From NCBI GenBank assembly GCA_018401885.1, contig JAGYKB010000002.1, positions 62,001 to 126,000 on the forward strand: a stretch of DNA of 64,000 nucleotides, read 5' to 3'. The notes below the pieces were generated by a model, which saw only the letters and a list, made by a program, of their open reading frames with translations, ran no database searches and was not told the DNA's origin. The DNA is from Gammaproteobacteria bacterium (lineage in GTDB: Bacteria > Pseudomonadota > Gammaproteobacteria > Pseudomonadales > Pseudohongiellaceae). Within the stretch, counting starts at the first letter, position 1; the number at the start of each line of letters is the position of its first letter. Shown here piece by piece: positions 24,941 to 33,484 of the stretch. Position numbers and translations under genes: made by a program.

Positions 24941-25651
24941 TTATAGCGCGCACTGGGCAGGGTCAAGCTGCAGACGAACCTCATTACCGAGGCTATCGCG
25001 ACTGACATCGAAGCAATTCCCTTCAAGATCTATGAGCAATCGCCGTGTGGAGTTTGGAAGGCGCCTCGGCAGGCCTCCACTAGAAGATTTGATGACACTC
25101 GGTGAAGTGACTATCGACGTTGTCACAACCGGTGCGGGACTAATGACGGTCTGATAGACCACTGTGTTCGAGGATTGGCCTCCTCGCCACACATCAAATC
25201 TGTTGCCATAGATGCGTCCGTATCCGCTGAATGTTGGGCCGAATGTAGGGTAGTAGCTCGAGTGCCGATAGCCTGTCCCCCGTCGTAAGTCGAACGGACG
25301 ATCGTAGCGGCTACCATAGTGCAAAGTGCCACGATAATTACTTGCATAATGTCGGTTAGCGCCTGAGTGATTGGCGCTCAATAGAGACCCCAACACGACG
25401 CCTCCGAAAAAACTGCCGCTATCGAAGCGATTGTCGCGTCGATTGTCGTGCCGTCTGTCAATTCGCTCGTTGCGGTCGCCGTAATGAGCACGGCCGCCCC
25501 GATCGCTGTGTCGGCTGAAGCCAGGTTTGTCAAACTTGCCACCTCGGCGATCGCCTCTGTCGTCTGCAAACGCTGAGTTAGCTCCCAAAACTAATGAAAC
25601 GGCCATCATGATAGCGATGCTCGTTTGCGCAGTAAGAGTTGATAGCCGCAT
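24941..25651 (-). CDS. Secreted Arg/Gly/Asp-rich hypothetical protein
   Basis: A 236-residue protein with a clear signal peptide (core Ile-Met-Met-Ala-Val-Ser-Leu-Val-Leu, cleavage after Ala-Phe-Ala). Next comes a low-complexity basic/acidic segment rich in Asp-Arg-Gly-Asp-Arg-Arg and His, a short hydrophobic Phe-Phe-Gly-Gly-Val-Val-Leu-Gly-Ser segment, and a C-terminal domain with two cysteines (Asn-Cys-Phe-Asp, Gln-Cys-Ala). It resembles RcnB-like or glycine-zipper periplasmic proteins, but no family is certain. AGGAG lies eight bases before the ATG. It stands alone, downstream of and co-directional with the LysR gene. Confidence 0.7.
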   Translation of the reverse strand: MRLSTLTAQTSIAIMMAVSLVLGANSAFADDRGDRRGGKFDKPGFSRHSDRGGRAHYGDRNERIDRRHDNRRDNRFDSGSFFGGVVLGSLLSANHSGANRHYASNYRGTLHYGSRYDRPFDLRRGTGYRHSSYYPTFGPTFSGYGRIYGNRFDVWRGGQSSNTVVYQTVISPAPVVTTSIVTSPSVIKSSSGGLPRRLPNSTRRLLIDLEGNCFDVSRDSLGNEVRLQLDPAQCAL

Positions 25652-25774
25652 AGAAATGACTCCTTTGGTTGAGTACAGTGAGTTCTCTCGACTCTGAGTC
25701 TACCGAGTGGGTCTTAATCTAAACTGAATGAGCAGCGCCGAAGGTTGGACGCGCTGCGCTGCGACATGGGCAGA

Positions 25775-26659
25775 TTAGTCGCCTAGTTTAGTGATCAGAA
25801 TATCTGCTAGTCCGAGCGTTGCGGGACCTGCCGCGTGTTTGGCGGCGACTAGTAAGTAAAGCGGTATGTGTCTGTCCATCGGCACGCCTAGCGGGATAGG
25901 CACGAGACTCCCTGTTCTCAGCTCATCTACTATCCATTCTTTTGGCACAAAGGCAAAGGCAAGCCCGCTTTTAAGGAGTTTTAAGGTGGTTGCAAAATGG
26001 CTTACCGTCCAACGCTTTTCGGCTTGTAACCAACCGGCGTCGACATTGCGCCGCAGGCCCGAGTCCCGCAATACGAGTTGGCGATGACCGCGCAGCTCTG
26101 TCTCTGAGACTTCACTTCGGCCGAGGCAAAGTGGGTGACTGGGTGCCGCAACGGGAATAAGTGTGGCGCCACGGAGCGACCGGCCTGAAAAGCCAACGGG
26201 AACTTCGGGCGTGATCACGAGATCGGCTCTGCGCTCTAGCAGCGCCTCGGTAGTGCCAGACAGCGTGGTTTCGAGCACGCGCATACGCGTGTGCGGGAAT
26301 TGATCGGAAAATGCAGAAAAAGAAGCCGCGAGCGCGCCGACATCCTGCAGAGCATCGATCGCGAGGGTGACTTCAGACTCGAAGCCCATCGCGAGCGAAC
26401 GTGCAACAGCCTCGGCGTCGCTTGCCTGCTTGAGGAGTTGTTCGGCATGGCGATAGAGAATTTTTCCGGCCTCTGTTAGGACCGAACGACGTCCTTCGAT
26501 GCGCAGAACTGGCTGCGGTAGCTGTGTATTGAGCTGGCCAATGGCGTAGCTAATGCTCGACTGGCTTTTGTTCAGTCTCTCCGCAGCGCGGGCGAACGAG
26601 CCCTCATCGACAACGCAGCGGAATGTCTGCCACTGTTCAAGTGTGATCCTCGGGCTCAT
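25775..26659 (-). CDS. LysR-family transcriptional regulator
   Basis: A 294-residue LysR regulator. The N-terminal helix-turn-helix includes Gly-Ser-Phe-Ala-Arg-Ala-Ala-Glu-Arg-Leu-Asn-Lys-Ser-Gln-Ser-Ser-Ile-Ser, and a periplasmic-binding-protein-like effector domain follows from about residue 90. It is transcribed away from the azoreductase gene at 26810, and the shared 150-base region carries a CTAATA-N10-TATTAG dyad. Control of the azoreductase, and of itself, is therefore likely. The effector is unknown but may be a quinone or other electrophile. Confidence 0.9.
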   Translation of the reverse strand: MSPRITLEQWQTFRCVVDEGSFARAAERLNKSQSSISYAIGQLNTQLPQPVLRIEGRRSVLTEAGKILYRHAEQLLKQASDAEAVARSLAMGFESEVTLAIDALQDVGALAASFSAFSDQFPHTRMRVLETTLSGTTEALLERRADLVITPEVPVGFSGRSLRGATLIPVAAPSHPLCLGRSEVSETELRGHRQLVLRDSGLRRNVDAGWLQAEKRWTVSHFATTLKLLKSGLAFAFVPKEWIVDELRTGSLVPIPLGVPMDRHIPLYLLVAAKHAAGPATLGLADILITKLGD

Positions 26660-26698
26660 GGGTACCTCGCGGTCTGGCGCGTGAGTTTGTAATTATAT

Positions 26699-26720
26699 CT
26701 AATAATTCGATTGATATTAG
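26699..26720. promoter_or_regulatory. Candidate LysR operator between divergent genes
   Basis: CTAATA at 26699-26704 and TATTAG at 26715-26720 form a perfect inverted repeat with a ten-base spacer. It lies about 40 bases from the regulator start and 90 bases from the azoreductase start, the usual place for a LysR binding site. Confidence 0.5.
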
Positions 26721-26809
26721 CAGTATTTTGCGCTTTTAAAGCCACTTATTTGGTATATTATCCTTCCAACGCACCAAAATTACTGATCAAAACAGCAGGA
26801 TCCAAGAAA

Positions 26810-27430
26810 ATGACGAAGGTTTTACAGATAAACAGCAGCATCACCGGCGATAACAGCGTGAGCCGCGAGCTGAGTCGCGAACTCATCAAAAGGCTCAACC
26901 AAGTCTCCGAGGGTATCGAGCTGATCGAACGGGATTTCAGTAAGGAGCCTATCCCGCATTTAGACGGCGCCCGCCTAGGTGCGCTTTTCACGCCGGCGGA
27001 GGCGAGAAGCGAAGAGCAAAATCAAGCGGTGGCGTTCGCCGATCAATTGATCGATGAGCTGATGCAGGCTGACACGCTGGTCATCGCGCTGCCAATGTAT
27101 AACTTCACCATTCCTTCGATGTTGAAGGCATGGGTTGATCACGTGGCGCGCGCGGGCGTGACATTTCAGTATACCGACACTGGGCCGGTCGGACTGTTGT
27201 CGGGGAAAAAAGCGTATTTAGTCAGCGCGCTTGGCGGCAAACATGAGGCGGGGGGCAGCGACTTTATGCGCCCCTACATGAAGTTGATACTGAATTTCGT
27301 CGGTATCACTGATATTGAATTCATCAGCGCCAGGGCTAAGTATGGAGTGATGAGCCACGGGTCGCCGGGCTCGCCACTGGCACGAGGCAGTGCTGGGTGC
27401 TGCATAGCGCGAATCAGAGAAGATAGTTAG
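26810..27430 (+). CDS. azoR: FMN-dependent NADH-azoreductase (AzoR) with altered C-terminus
   Basis: A 206-residue flavodoxin-fold reductase. The ATG at 26810 gives the usual AzoR N-terminus with the Ser-Ser phosphate-binding turn (Gln-Ile-Asn-Ser-Ser-Ile). Other FMN-site motifs are Leu-Pro-Met-Tyr-Asn-Phe and Ala-Leu-Gly-Gly-Lys-His. AzoR uses NADH to reduce quinones and azo compounds in the cytoplasm. After Asp-Ile-Glu-Phe-Ile-Ser (about residue 172) the expected C-terminal helix is not in frame. Ala-Pro-Gly-Leu-Ser-Met and Asp-Glu-Pro-Arg-Val-Ala-Gly-Leu-Ala appear in the two other frames, so the last ~35 residues are probably scrambled by small indels. It is divergent from a LysR gene. 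Confidence 0.8.
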   Translation: MTKVLQINSSITGDNSVSRELSRELIKRLNQVSEGIELIERDFSKEPIPHLDGARLGALFTPAEARSEEQNQAVAFADQLIDELMQADTLVIALPMYNFTIPSMLKAWVDHVARAGVTFQYTDTGPVGLLSGKKAYLVSALGGKHEAGGSDFMRPYMKLILNFVGITDIEFISARAKYGVMSHGSPGSPLARGSAGCCIARIREDS

Positions 27431-27486
27431 TATTCACATACACGAAAGACACTGCTAATTAGGGTTGGTAGGCAAAGGAGAGCGTC

Positions 27487-28386
27487 ATGACAGAGGCCAA
27501 CATGAACAATGCGAAGGTCAGGAAAATCGAGGAAGTGCTCATCGCGCAAAGTGCAAGCGATGGCGACGGCGTGCGACTCAAGCGCGTCTTCGGCGGTGGT
27601 AATCTCTCGCGCTTCGATCCCTTTTTGATGCTGGATGAATTCGGATCCAATGATCCAAGCGATTACATCGGTGGGTTTCCGTCGCATCCGCACCGCGGTT
27701 TCGAGACGGTAACCTATATGCTCGAAGGGCATATGGAACACCGCGATCACATGGGCAACGTCGGTCAGCTCATGGCCGGTGATGTGCAGTGGATGAAGGC
27801 GGGTGCAGGCGTTATTCATTCGGAAATGCCAAAGCAGGAAGAGGGTCGCATGCGTGGTTTTCAGCTTTGGGTGAATTTGCCCGCGCGAGAAAAGATGACG
27901 CCCGCGCACTACACGGAGCTCGCCGCCGCCTCGATTCCGCAATACGACATAGACAACATTCGTGTTAAGGCGATCGCAGGTGGGTTGACGGTCAATGATC
28001 AAGCGGTGACAGGCCCGATATCGGGGCTTTCAACCGAGCCGGGCTATTTGGACATAACCGTCGACCCGACTGACCAGCCCTCAAAAGAGCGCTCAAACGA
28101 ACTCTCGGTCAGCGTGCCAGAGGGTCATACGGCACTTGTGTATGTTTACGAAGGCGAGCTTCAGATCGGCACCGACGCTTATCCGATAAAGGCTGGGAGC
28201 CTCGCGCGGCTGAGTCTATCGGGTGACCTCGTCATCCAAGCCTGCGCTAACACCCGTCTGCTGGTCATTACCGGCAAACCGATCGGCGAGCCGATCGTGC
28301 AGCGTGGGCCGTTTGTCATGAATACGGCCGAAGAGATTCATCAAGCGATTCGAGACTACACTGACGGAAAACTAGTCGCGGTTTAG
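27487..28386 (+). CDS. Pirin-family cupin protein
   Basis: A 299-residue pirin. The N-terminal cupin has the metal-binding set Pro-His-Pro-His-Arg-Gly-Phe-Glu-Thr-Val and Glu-His-Arg-Asp, followed by Gly-Asp-Val-Gln-Trp-Met-Lys-Ala-Gly and Gly-Val-Ile-His-Ser-Glu. The C-terminal cupin contains Gly-Glu-Leu-Gln-Ile-Gly. Bacterial pirins bind iron and some have quercetinase activity or bind metabolic enzymes. Which applies here is open. AAGGAG precedes the start. It follows the azoreductase gene by 56 bases on the same strand and may share its LysR-controlled promoter. Its stop overlaps the end of uup by four bases. Confidence 0.9.
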   Translation: MTEANMNNAKVRKIEEVLIAQSASDGDGVRLKRVFGGGNLSRFDPFLMLDEFGSNDPSDYIGGFPSHPHRGFETVTYMLEGHMEHRDHMGNVGQLMAGDVQWMKAGAGVIHSEMPKQEEGRMRGFQLWVNLPAREKMTPAHYTELAAASIPQYDIDNIRVKAIAGGLTVNDQAVTGPISGLSTEPGYLDITVDPTDQPSKERSNELSVSVPEGHTALVYVYEGELQIGTDAYPIKAGSLARLSLSGDLVIQACANTRLLVITGKPIGEPIVQRGPFVMNTAEEIHQAIRDYTDGKLVAV

Positions 28387-30311
28387 CCTTCGAGTGCCTC
28401 CCAGTCGGCGTAGGCCTGTGCGAGGGCCTCCGCAACACTCGCGACCTCTTTGAGGGTTTCGTTAACTTGTCTCGACTCGCCCTCGTAAAACGTTGGATCA
28501 GAGATCAGCGCTTCGAGATTAGCCTGCTGCGCTTCGAGTTCGTCGATACGCTTAAGCGCGGCTTCAAGCGCGCGCTTCTCGCCATAACTTAGTTTCTTTT
28601 TTGGGGCTGGCCGAGGCGCGTCGAGATCTACTGTAGGTTGAGTGCTTGCGAGTGGCGCCGAACTCTCGATCGACTGGGCAACGACGCTTTTCGCAGGGCC
28701 GGCCTGTGGCGCAGCAAAGTCGCTAAGATTGCCGCCGTGGCGAACCCAATCGCTATAGCCCCCCACGTATTCGCGCACGTTCGAATCTTCTTCGAACACC
28801 ATTATCGAGGTGACGACGTTATCCATGAATTTTCTATCGTGGCTAACGAGTAATACCGTGCCGTCGAACCCAAGCAGCAAATCTTCGAGGAGTTCTAGCG
28901 TTTCTATATCGAGATCGTTGGTTGGTTCGTCCAACACGAGAATGTTGGCGGGGCGGCTAAACACTTTGGCGAGGATCGCGCGATTCTGTTCACCACCCGA
29001 CAACGCTTTGGCTGGTGTTCGGATGCGATCCGGCGTAAACAAAAAGTCGCTTAGGTAGCTGATCGCGTGTTTACGCTTACCACCAATCTCGATGTACTCC
29101 TGCCCGCCACACACATTGTCGATAAGGTTTTTCTCGAGGTCCAAGTGCTCGCGCAACTGGTCGAAGTAGGCTACCTCGAGTTTGGTGCCCAGCTTTACCT
29201 TGCCTTCGGTAGGCTCGAGCTGACCCAACAGAATTTTGAGTAGCGTCGACTTGCCCGCGCCGTTAGCGCCGACAAGACCGATTCGGTCGCCACGCATCAC
29301 GGTGGTGGAGAGCTTGTTGATGACTAGCTTGTCGCCAAAGCGCTGAGTAATTTCGGTAAGCTCGGCGACGATTTTGCCGGAGCGCTCTGCGCTGCTTACC
29401 TGAAAGTTCGCCTTACCTTGCTGTACGCGGCGCTCGCCGCGTTCTTTGCGCATTGCCTCGAGCGCACGGACACGGCCCTCGTTACGTGTTCGGCGCGCCT
29501 TGATGCCCTGTCTGATCCACACTTCTTCTTCGGCGAGCTTCTTGTCGAAGAGCTTGTTGGCAGTCTCTTCGGCGGCAAGCTGCTCTGCGCGGTAGCGTAG
29601 AAAGCGCTCAAAAGTGCCTTCGAACTGGTAGAGATGCCCACGGTCAAGTTCGACAATCTTATTCGCAACATTTTGCAAGAAGCTCCGGTCGTGCGTAATA
29701 AGCATGAGGGCGCCGTGATAATCCTGAAGCTGTTTCTCGAGCCATTCGATCGCTGGAATATCGAGGTGGTTGGTTGGCTCGTCGAGCAATAAAAGCTCGG
29801 GCTCGCGCACAAGTGCGCGTGCAAGGGCAACGCGTTTGCGCCAGCCGCCCGAAAGCTCTTTCATGAGCTTGTCAGCGGGCAGGTCGAGCTGCGAAATGAC
29901 CGTGTCGACCTTCTGACTCAGGCTCCAGCCATCTTTTGCTTCGAGTGCACTCTGCACGCGTTCGAGTTGAGCCATGTCGGCGTCCTCGTAATTCGACGTG
30001 AGGTGGTGATACTGTTTGAGCAATTCTCCAACCTCTGCGAGGCCATCGGCGACGAGATCGTAAACAGTTTGCTCGTCGGCATCCGGAAGGTTCTGCTCAA
30101 GCCATGCAACCTTGACGCCCGGGCGCAGCCAGCGCTCGCCACCGTCGAGCCCCATAATTCCTTCAATTACTTTCATCAGGGTGGTCTTGCCGGCGCCATT
30201 GCGGCCGAGAAGGCCAATGCGGGCACCACGTTTAATTTCGAAATCGACCTCATCTAAAAGCACATGTGTGCCGAAGTTAAGGGAAGCTTTGTCGAGTCTG
30301 AGCAGAGGCAT
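28383..30311 (-). CDS. uup: ABC-F ATPase Uup
   Basis: A 642-residue ABC-F protein with two ATPase domains and no membrane segments. The first Walker A is Gly-Arg-Asn-Gly-Ala-Gly-Lys-Thr-Thr (about residue 36) and the second is Gly-Ala-Asn-Gly-Ala-Gly-Lys-Ser-Thr (about residue 350). The signatures are Leu-Ser-Gly-Gly-Trp-Arg-Lys-Arg and Leu-Ser-Gly-Gly-Glu-Gln-Asn-Arg. A P-site linker lies between the domains, and a C-terminal coiled coil (about residues 570-640) with a short Pro-Ala-rich lead-in is diagnostic of Uup. Uup acts on ribosomes or branched DNA intermediates. The start at 30311 has no strong RBS. Confidence 0.9.
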   Translation of the reverse strand: MPLLRLDKASLNFGTHVLLDEVDFEIKRGARIGLLGRNGAGKTTLMKVIEGIMGLDGGERWLRPGVKVAWLEQNLPDADEQTVYDLVADGLAEVGELLKQYHHLTSNYEDADMAQLERVQSALEAKDGWSLSQKVDTVISQLDLPADKLMKELSGGWRKRVALARALVREPELLLLDEPTNHLDIPAIEWLEKQLQDYHGALMLITHDRSFLQNVANKIVELDRGHLYQFEGTFERFLRYRAEQLAAEETANKLFDKKLAEEEVWIRQGIKARRTRNEGRVRALEAMRKERGERRVQQGKANFQVSSAERSGKIVAELTEITQRFGDKLVINKLSTTVMRGDRIGLVGANGAGKSTLLKILLGQLEPTEGKVKLGTKLEVAYFDQLREHLDLEKNLIDNVCGGQEYIEIGGKRKHAISYLSDFLFTPDRIRTPAKALSGGEQNRAILAKVFSRPANILVLDEPTNDLDIETLELLEDLLLGFDGTVLLVSHDRKFMDNVVTSIMVFEEDSNVREYVGGYSDWVRHGGNLSDFAAPQAGPAKSVVAQSIESSAPLASTQPTVDLDAPRPAPKKKLSYGEKRALEAALKRIDELEAQQANLEALISDPTFYEGESRQVNETLKEVASVAEALAQAYADWEALEG

Positions 30312-30438
30312 AGTTGGATTGGCTTCTTGGCTGAGAAAATCAGCATGGGATTAAGAGTGCGCATTCTACCCTAGCGATGGCATGCTGAAGAGCTAATTTA
30401 GCATTTATGTTTCACACTACGATGAGTACCATGGCCCC

Positions 30439-31434
30439 ATGGCAAATATCTGGTTAAAAATCATAAAACCCGGTCGCAGCGCCGCTAAGTGGCTGCTGTT
30501 CATGGTACTCATTGCGGTAGTGTCGGCGACTTATTTGGGCTATTTCGATTCGGTGCGCACAGTGCTCGATACGCCTGCTTTAACGCTTCGAATCGGCAGC
30601 TTTGGAATTTCCGCCTACACGCTACTAAGCTCTTTAATTGCCATTGCGTTGGTCTTTTGGACAACGGCGATTATCGTCGACACCGTTGAAAATCGGATTT
30701 CGAGGCTTCAGAGCCTGCGTGCGGCAAACCGCGCCTTGGTTCTCAAGCTTGCCCAGATCGTAATCTATTTAGTTGCCTTTTTAATTGGACTCGATTTTGT
30801 CGGTATTGATCTCACCACGCTCACTGTATTCAGTGGTGCGGTAGGTATCGGGCTTGGCTTTGGCCTGCAAAAAATAGCTTCGAACTTTATTTCCGGCCTC
30901 ATACTACTGATGGAAAAATCGATCGAGGAGGGCGATCTCATCGAGCTTTCCGACGGCACGTTCGGCTTCATCCGCCGCGCGAGCGCACGCTATACGCTCG
31001 TCGAGACTTTTGATAGCAAGGAAATCCTCGTTCCCAATGAAGACTTGATTACCAGCCGTGTGGTCAATTGGACATTCTCCAATGCGAGCGCCCGTGTAGA
31101 CGTCGAGGTTGGCGTCTCGTATCACAGCGATATCGAACTCGCCAACGACCTTATTCTCGCCGCGGCGCGCGAGCATCCAAGGTGTGCGACTCATCCGGAG
31201 CCCGCCTGTTTTCTACGCTCCTTCGGCGACAGCTCGGTCAACTTCACCCTGCATTTCTGGGTTGATGATGTCACCTTAGGACGCTGGCCTCCGCACAGCG
31301 AGGTCATGTTCTCGATTTGGCGTAAGTTCAAAGAGCATGGCATTGAAATCCCGTTCCCTCAGCGCGATTTGCACATAAAGGGGGCGCTCGATTTCACGCC
31401 ACCGGCGAAACCGGCTGCGGATAAGGAAGGATAA
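30439..31434 (+). CDS. Mechanosensitive channel, MscS family (longer form)
   Basis: A 331-residue MscS-family protein with about four N-terminal helices. The pore helix is Gly-Ala-Val-Gly-Ile-Gly-Leu-Gly-Phe-Gly-Leu-Gln-Lys-Ile-Ala-Ser-Asn-Phe, followed by the beta domain (Val-Pro-Asn-Glu-Asp-Leu-Ile-Thr) and a cytoplasmic cage ending Ile-Pro-Phe-Pro-Gln-Arg-Asp-Leu. It is an osmotic safety valve. The next gene (ZntB type) starts two bases after its stop, so the two are probably co-translated. It differs from the 23191 copy by the longer membrane region and a charged C-terminal tail. Confidence 0.9.
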   Translation: MANIWLKIIKPGRSAAKWLLFMVLIAVVSATYLGYFDSVRTVLDTPALTLRIGSFGISAYTLLSSLIAIALVFWTTAIIVDTVENRISRLQSLRAANRALVLKLAQIVIYLVAFLIGLDFVGIDLTTLTVFSGAVGIGLGFGLQKIASNFISGLILLMEKSIEEGDLIELSDGTFGFIRRASARYTLVETFDSKEILVPNEDLITSRVVNWTFSNASARVDVEVGVSYHSDIELANDLILAAAREHPRCATHPEPACFLRSFGDSSVNFTLHFWVDDVTLGRWPPHSEVMFSIWRKFKEHGIEIPFPQRDLHIKGALDFTPPAKPAADKEG

Positions 31435-31436
31435 GC

Positions 31437-32474
31437 ATGGTCGACTGCAGCGGTATTATTTACGCCTACCAGATTGGCGAAGACGGAGCGGCGAAGTCTC
31501 TGCTGCCAATTCAGCTCGACAGCGAAGGACTGCCAACAAGCGGTACCGTTGCTAATTCGGAAGTCTCGGCGCGAATCACAGCCTCCCTCGAAGGGAGTGA
31601 TCTTACTTGGGTACACCTCGACATAAACGATGCTAGCTCGAAAAGGTGGGCAGACGCCGAGTTACCGTTTCTTGACTCGCTCACGCTCGACGCACTTTTT
31701 GCCGAGGAGACAAGACCGCGCATACTCGAGTTTGAAACCGGCGCACTGCTTATCCTGCGCGGCGTTAACCTAAACACCAACGCCGAGCCTGAGGATATGG
31801 TTTCTATCAGACTGTGGATTGATGGGTCGCGAATAATCAGCGTACGGAAGCGTCGGCTTAAAGCGGTTACTGATCTGCGCGAAAGACTGGAGGCCGGCGT
31901 CGGTCCACGCAGCGCAGGGGATTTCATTACGCAGTTAATGAGCCGCCTGTTCGAGCGCATGGAGCCTGTTTTTACGGAGCTCGACGAACTATTAGACGAC
32001 GCCGAAGAGCGGGTAATGGAAGCGGCGGATACGAAATACCGTGCGCAAATTACAGACATTCGCAAACAGGCAATTGTTTTCCGACGGTATATCGCACCGC
32101 AGCGCGATGTCATTGCTGCGCTGCGTGTATCCGACAAGCCTTGGCTAAACGAGTTGCATAAAAGGCGGCTGCAAGAGTCATTAGACCGAGTGATACGGTA
32201 TATAGAAGACATCGACACGATTCGAGAACGCGCTCAAATCGTAAAAGACGAACTGGCGAGTGCGCTGTCCGACAAGATGAATAAGAACTTATATCTCTTG
32301 TCAGTCATTGCTGCTGTATTTTTGCCACTGGGCTTTCTAACCGGTCTGCTCGGCATTAACGTCGGTGGTGTACCCGGAGTCGATGATCCAGCTGCGTTCT
32401 GGATTTTCAGCGGCTTCCTTACAATAATCATTACACTGCAGATCTGGCTATTTAAACGTTGGAAGTGGTTTTAG
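31437..32474 (+). CDS. zntB: CorA/ZntB-family divalent cation transporter
   Basis: A 345-residue protein with a large cytoplasmic N-terminal domain, a long helix (about residues 170-275) and two C-terminal transmembrane helices. The loop between them has Gly-Ile-Asn (Leu-Leu-Gly-Ile-Asn-Val-Gly-Gly-Val-Pro-Gly) in place of the Gly-Met-Asn of CorA, which is the ZntB variant. ZntB moves zinc across the inner membrane. The ATG follows the mscS-type stop by two bases, and its RBS (GGAAGGA) lies inside the end of that gene. It converges with the operon at 32504-36557. Confidence 0.9.
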   Translation: MVDCSGIIYAYQIGEDGAAKSLLPIQLDSEGLPTSGTVANSEVSARITASLEGSDLTWVHLDINDASSKRWADAELPFLDSLTLDALFAEETRPRILEFETGALLILRGVNLNTNAEPEDMVSIRLWIDGSRIISVRKRRLKAVTDLRERLEAGVGPRSAGDFITQLMSRLFERMEPVFTELDELLDDAEERVMEAADTKYRAQITDIRKQAIVFRRYIAPQRDVIAALRVSDKPWLNELHKRRLQESLDRVIRYIEDIDTIRERAQIVKDELASALSDKMNKNLYLLSVIAAVFLPLGFLTGLLGINVGGVPGVDDPAAFWIFSGFLTIIITLQIWLFKRWKWF

Positions 32475-32503
32475 CAGGAAGTCTCAATACTCAGGTTAAA
32501 CCC

Positions 32504-32923
32504 TCATGCCGGATTCAGGCGATGACGCGATCGCCACGCGGCGTAAGCGAGGCCGATAAAGGGGATGGCAATTAAGAGCGCGGTTGGCTCGTTACTTCCA
32601 CGCGGATCGGTCAGTCCCCAGTAAGCCATACCAAAGGCAATCTGCAGTAAATACAAGCTCATCCACGGCTGCAACCAGCTGCGCATGCGCCAGAGTCCGA
32701 GTGTGCCAGCACCATAGACGAACCAGTGAAGCAGCGCCCCAGCTTTGGCCGCCCAGCCGGTAAAAAGCACGCCAAACCAGACTTCCTGATCGACTTCTAA
32801 AGGCTTGATGAAAACATCCCAGGGCAGGTAGATAAACGTCATGTAGGCGCAAAAAGCGAGAATGGCATTCATCCAAAGTGGCCTGCGCGCGAGGCCCTCG
32901 CGGAGCCAAATTACTGTAGTCAT
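32504..32923 (-). CDS. Small integral membrane protein, function unknown
   Basis: A 139-residue protein with about four transmembrane helices and conserved-looking Trp/Tyr positions (Leu-Pro-Trp-Asp-Val-Phe, Gly-Trp-Ala-Ala-Lys, Leu-His-Trp-Phe-Val-Tyr-Gly). The ATG at 32923 has AGGA about ten bases upstream. I do not recognise a named family. It resembles small unassigned membrane proteins of marine gammaproteobacteria. It is the last gene of the minus-strand run that begins with the CHRD gene, 31 bases after the MOSC gene. Confidence 0.7.
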   Translation of the reverse strand: MTTVIWLREGLARRPLWMNAILAFCAYMTFIYLPWDVFIKPLEVDQEVWFGVLFTGWAAKAGALLHWFVYGAGTLGLWRMRSWLQPWMSLYLLQIAFGMAYWGLTDPRGSNEPTALLIAIPFIGLAYAAWRSRHRLNPA

Positions 32924-32954
32924 TGATTTGTTCCTGCGGCGTTGAAAAGGAGTT

Positions 32955-33428
32955 CTATCCTTCTGTAATCGTCGAGCCGATCTCTGCGCTTCCACTTTTA
33001 ATAATAATCGCCCTTAGTCCGCCGCGGTTGACTAAACCTGGTAGCACGCCTCGGTGCACCGTTGCTGCGAGGAACGCGCAGGGTTCGCATAGCTCTACGC
33101 CGCGGCAGCGAGCGCCGCCCACCATGAATTCCTTGTCGACGAGTGCATTGAGATCGATGCCACTCGTAATGAGGTTGCGGCGGAAGTCGGCATAGGTTAA
33201 GTCCGAATCTTTGGCCTGATTCGCTAAAAAATCATCGAGCACTGATTTTTCGATCAAGCTAAGGTGGTTTTCGGGCACGGGGTCCTCTGTCGCAAGACAG
33301 CGTTTGCCATGGGTATGGTAGCGGTCACCTACGATGCCTAACCCAGCCTCTAGCTCAACTTTTTCGCGCGCCTCGGTCTCGCCGCGCTTTTCGGCAACGA
33401 GATAAATATGTTCAAGTATGCCCGTCAT
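32955..33428 (-). CDS. MOSC-domain protein
   Basis: A 157-residue single-domain MOSC protein. Gly-Leu-Gly-Ile-Val-Gly-Asp-Arg-Tyr, Arg-Arg-Asn-Leu-Ile-Thr-Ser-Gly, and Gly-Val-Glu-Leu-Cys-Glu-Pro-Cys are the conserved MOSC elements, and the Cys of the last motif is the presumed sulfur- or molybdenum-ligand residue. MOSC domains handle sulfurated molybdenum cofactor (for example YiiM, YcbX and the MoCo sulfurase C-terminus). A partner in this window could be the molybdenum hydroxylase at 57631, but the two are 25 kb apart. It lies in the operon with a VOC protein upstream. Confidence 0.85.
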   Translation of the reverse strand: MTGILEHIYLVAEKRGETEAREKVELEAGLGIVGDRYHTHGKRCLATEDPVPENHLSLIEKSVLDDFLANQAKDSDLTYADFRRNLITSGIDLNALVDKEFMVGGARCRGVELCEPCAFLAATVHRGVLPGLVNRGGLRAIIIKSGSAEIGSTITEG

Positions 33429-33484
33429 CTTCTACTCCTTTGAACCCAGTTAACAGCGCCGCGTTTGAGCTTGGAGCTAGTGGT

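Noticed and set aside
27427-28002. 191-codon minus-strand frame inside the pirin gene
   Set aside because: The pirin protein on the plus strand has clear metal-binding motifs and a strong RBS. The minus frame is a by-product of codon bias.
31511-32218. 235-codon minus-strand frame inside the ZntB-type gene
   Set aside because: It is Ser/Arg-rich with no domain and lies fully within a well-supported gene.
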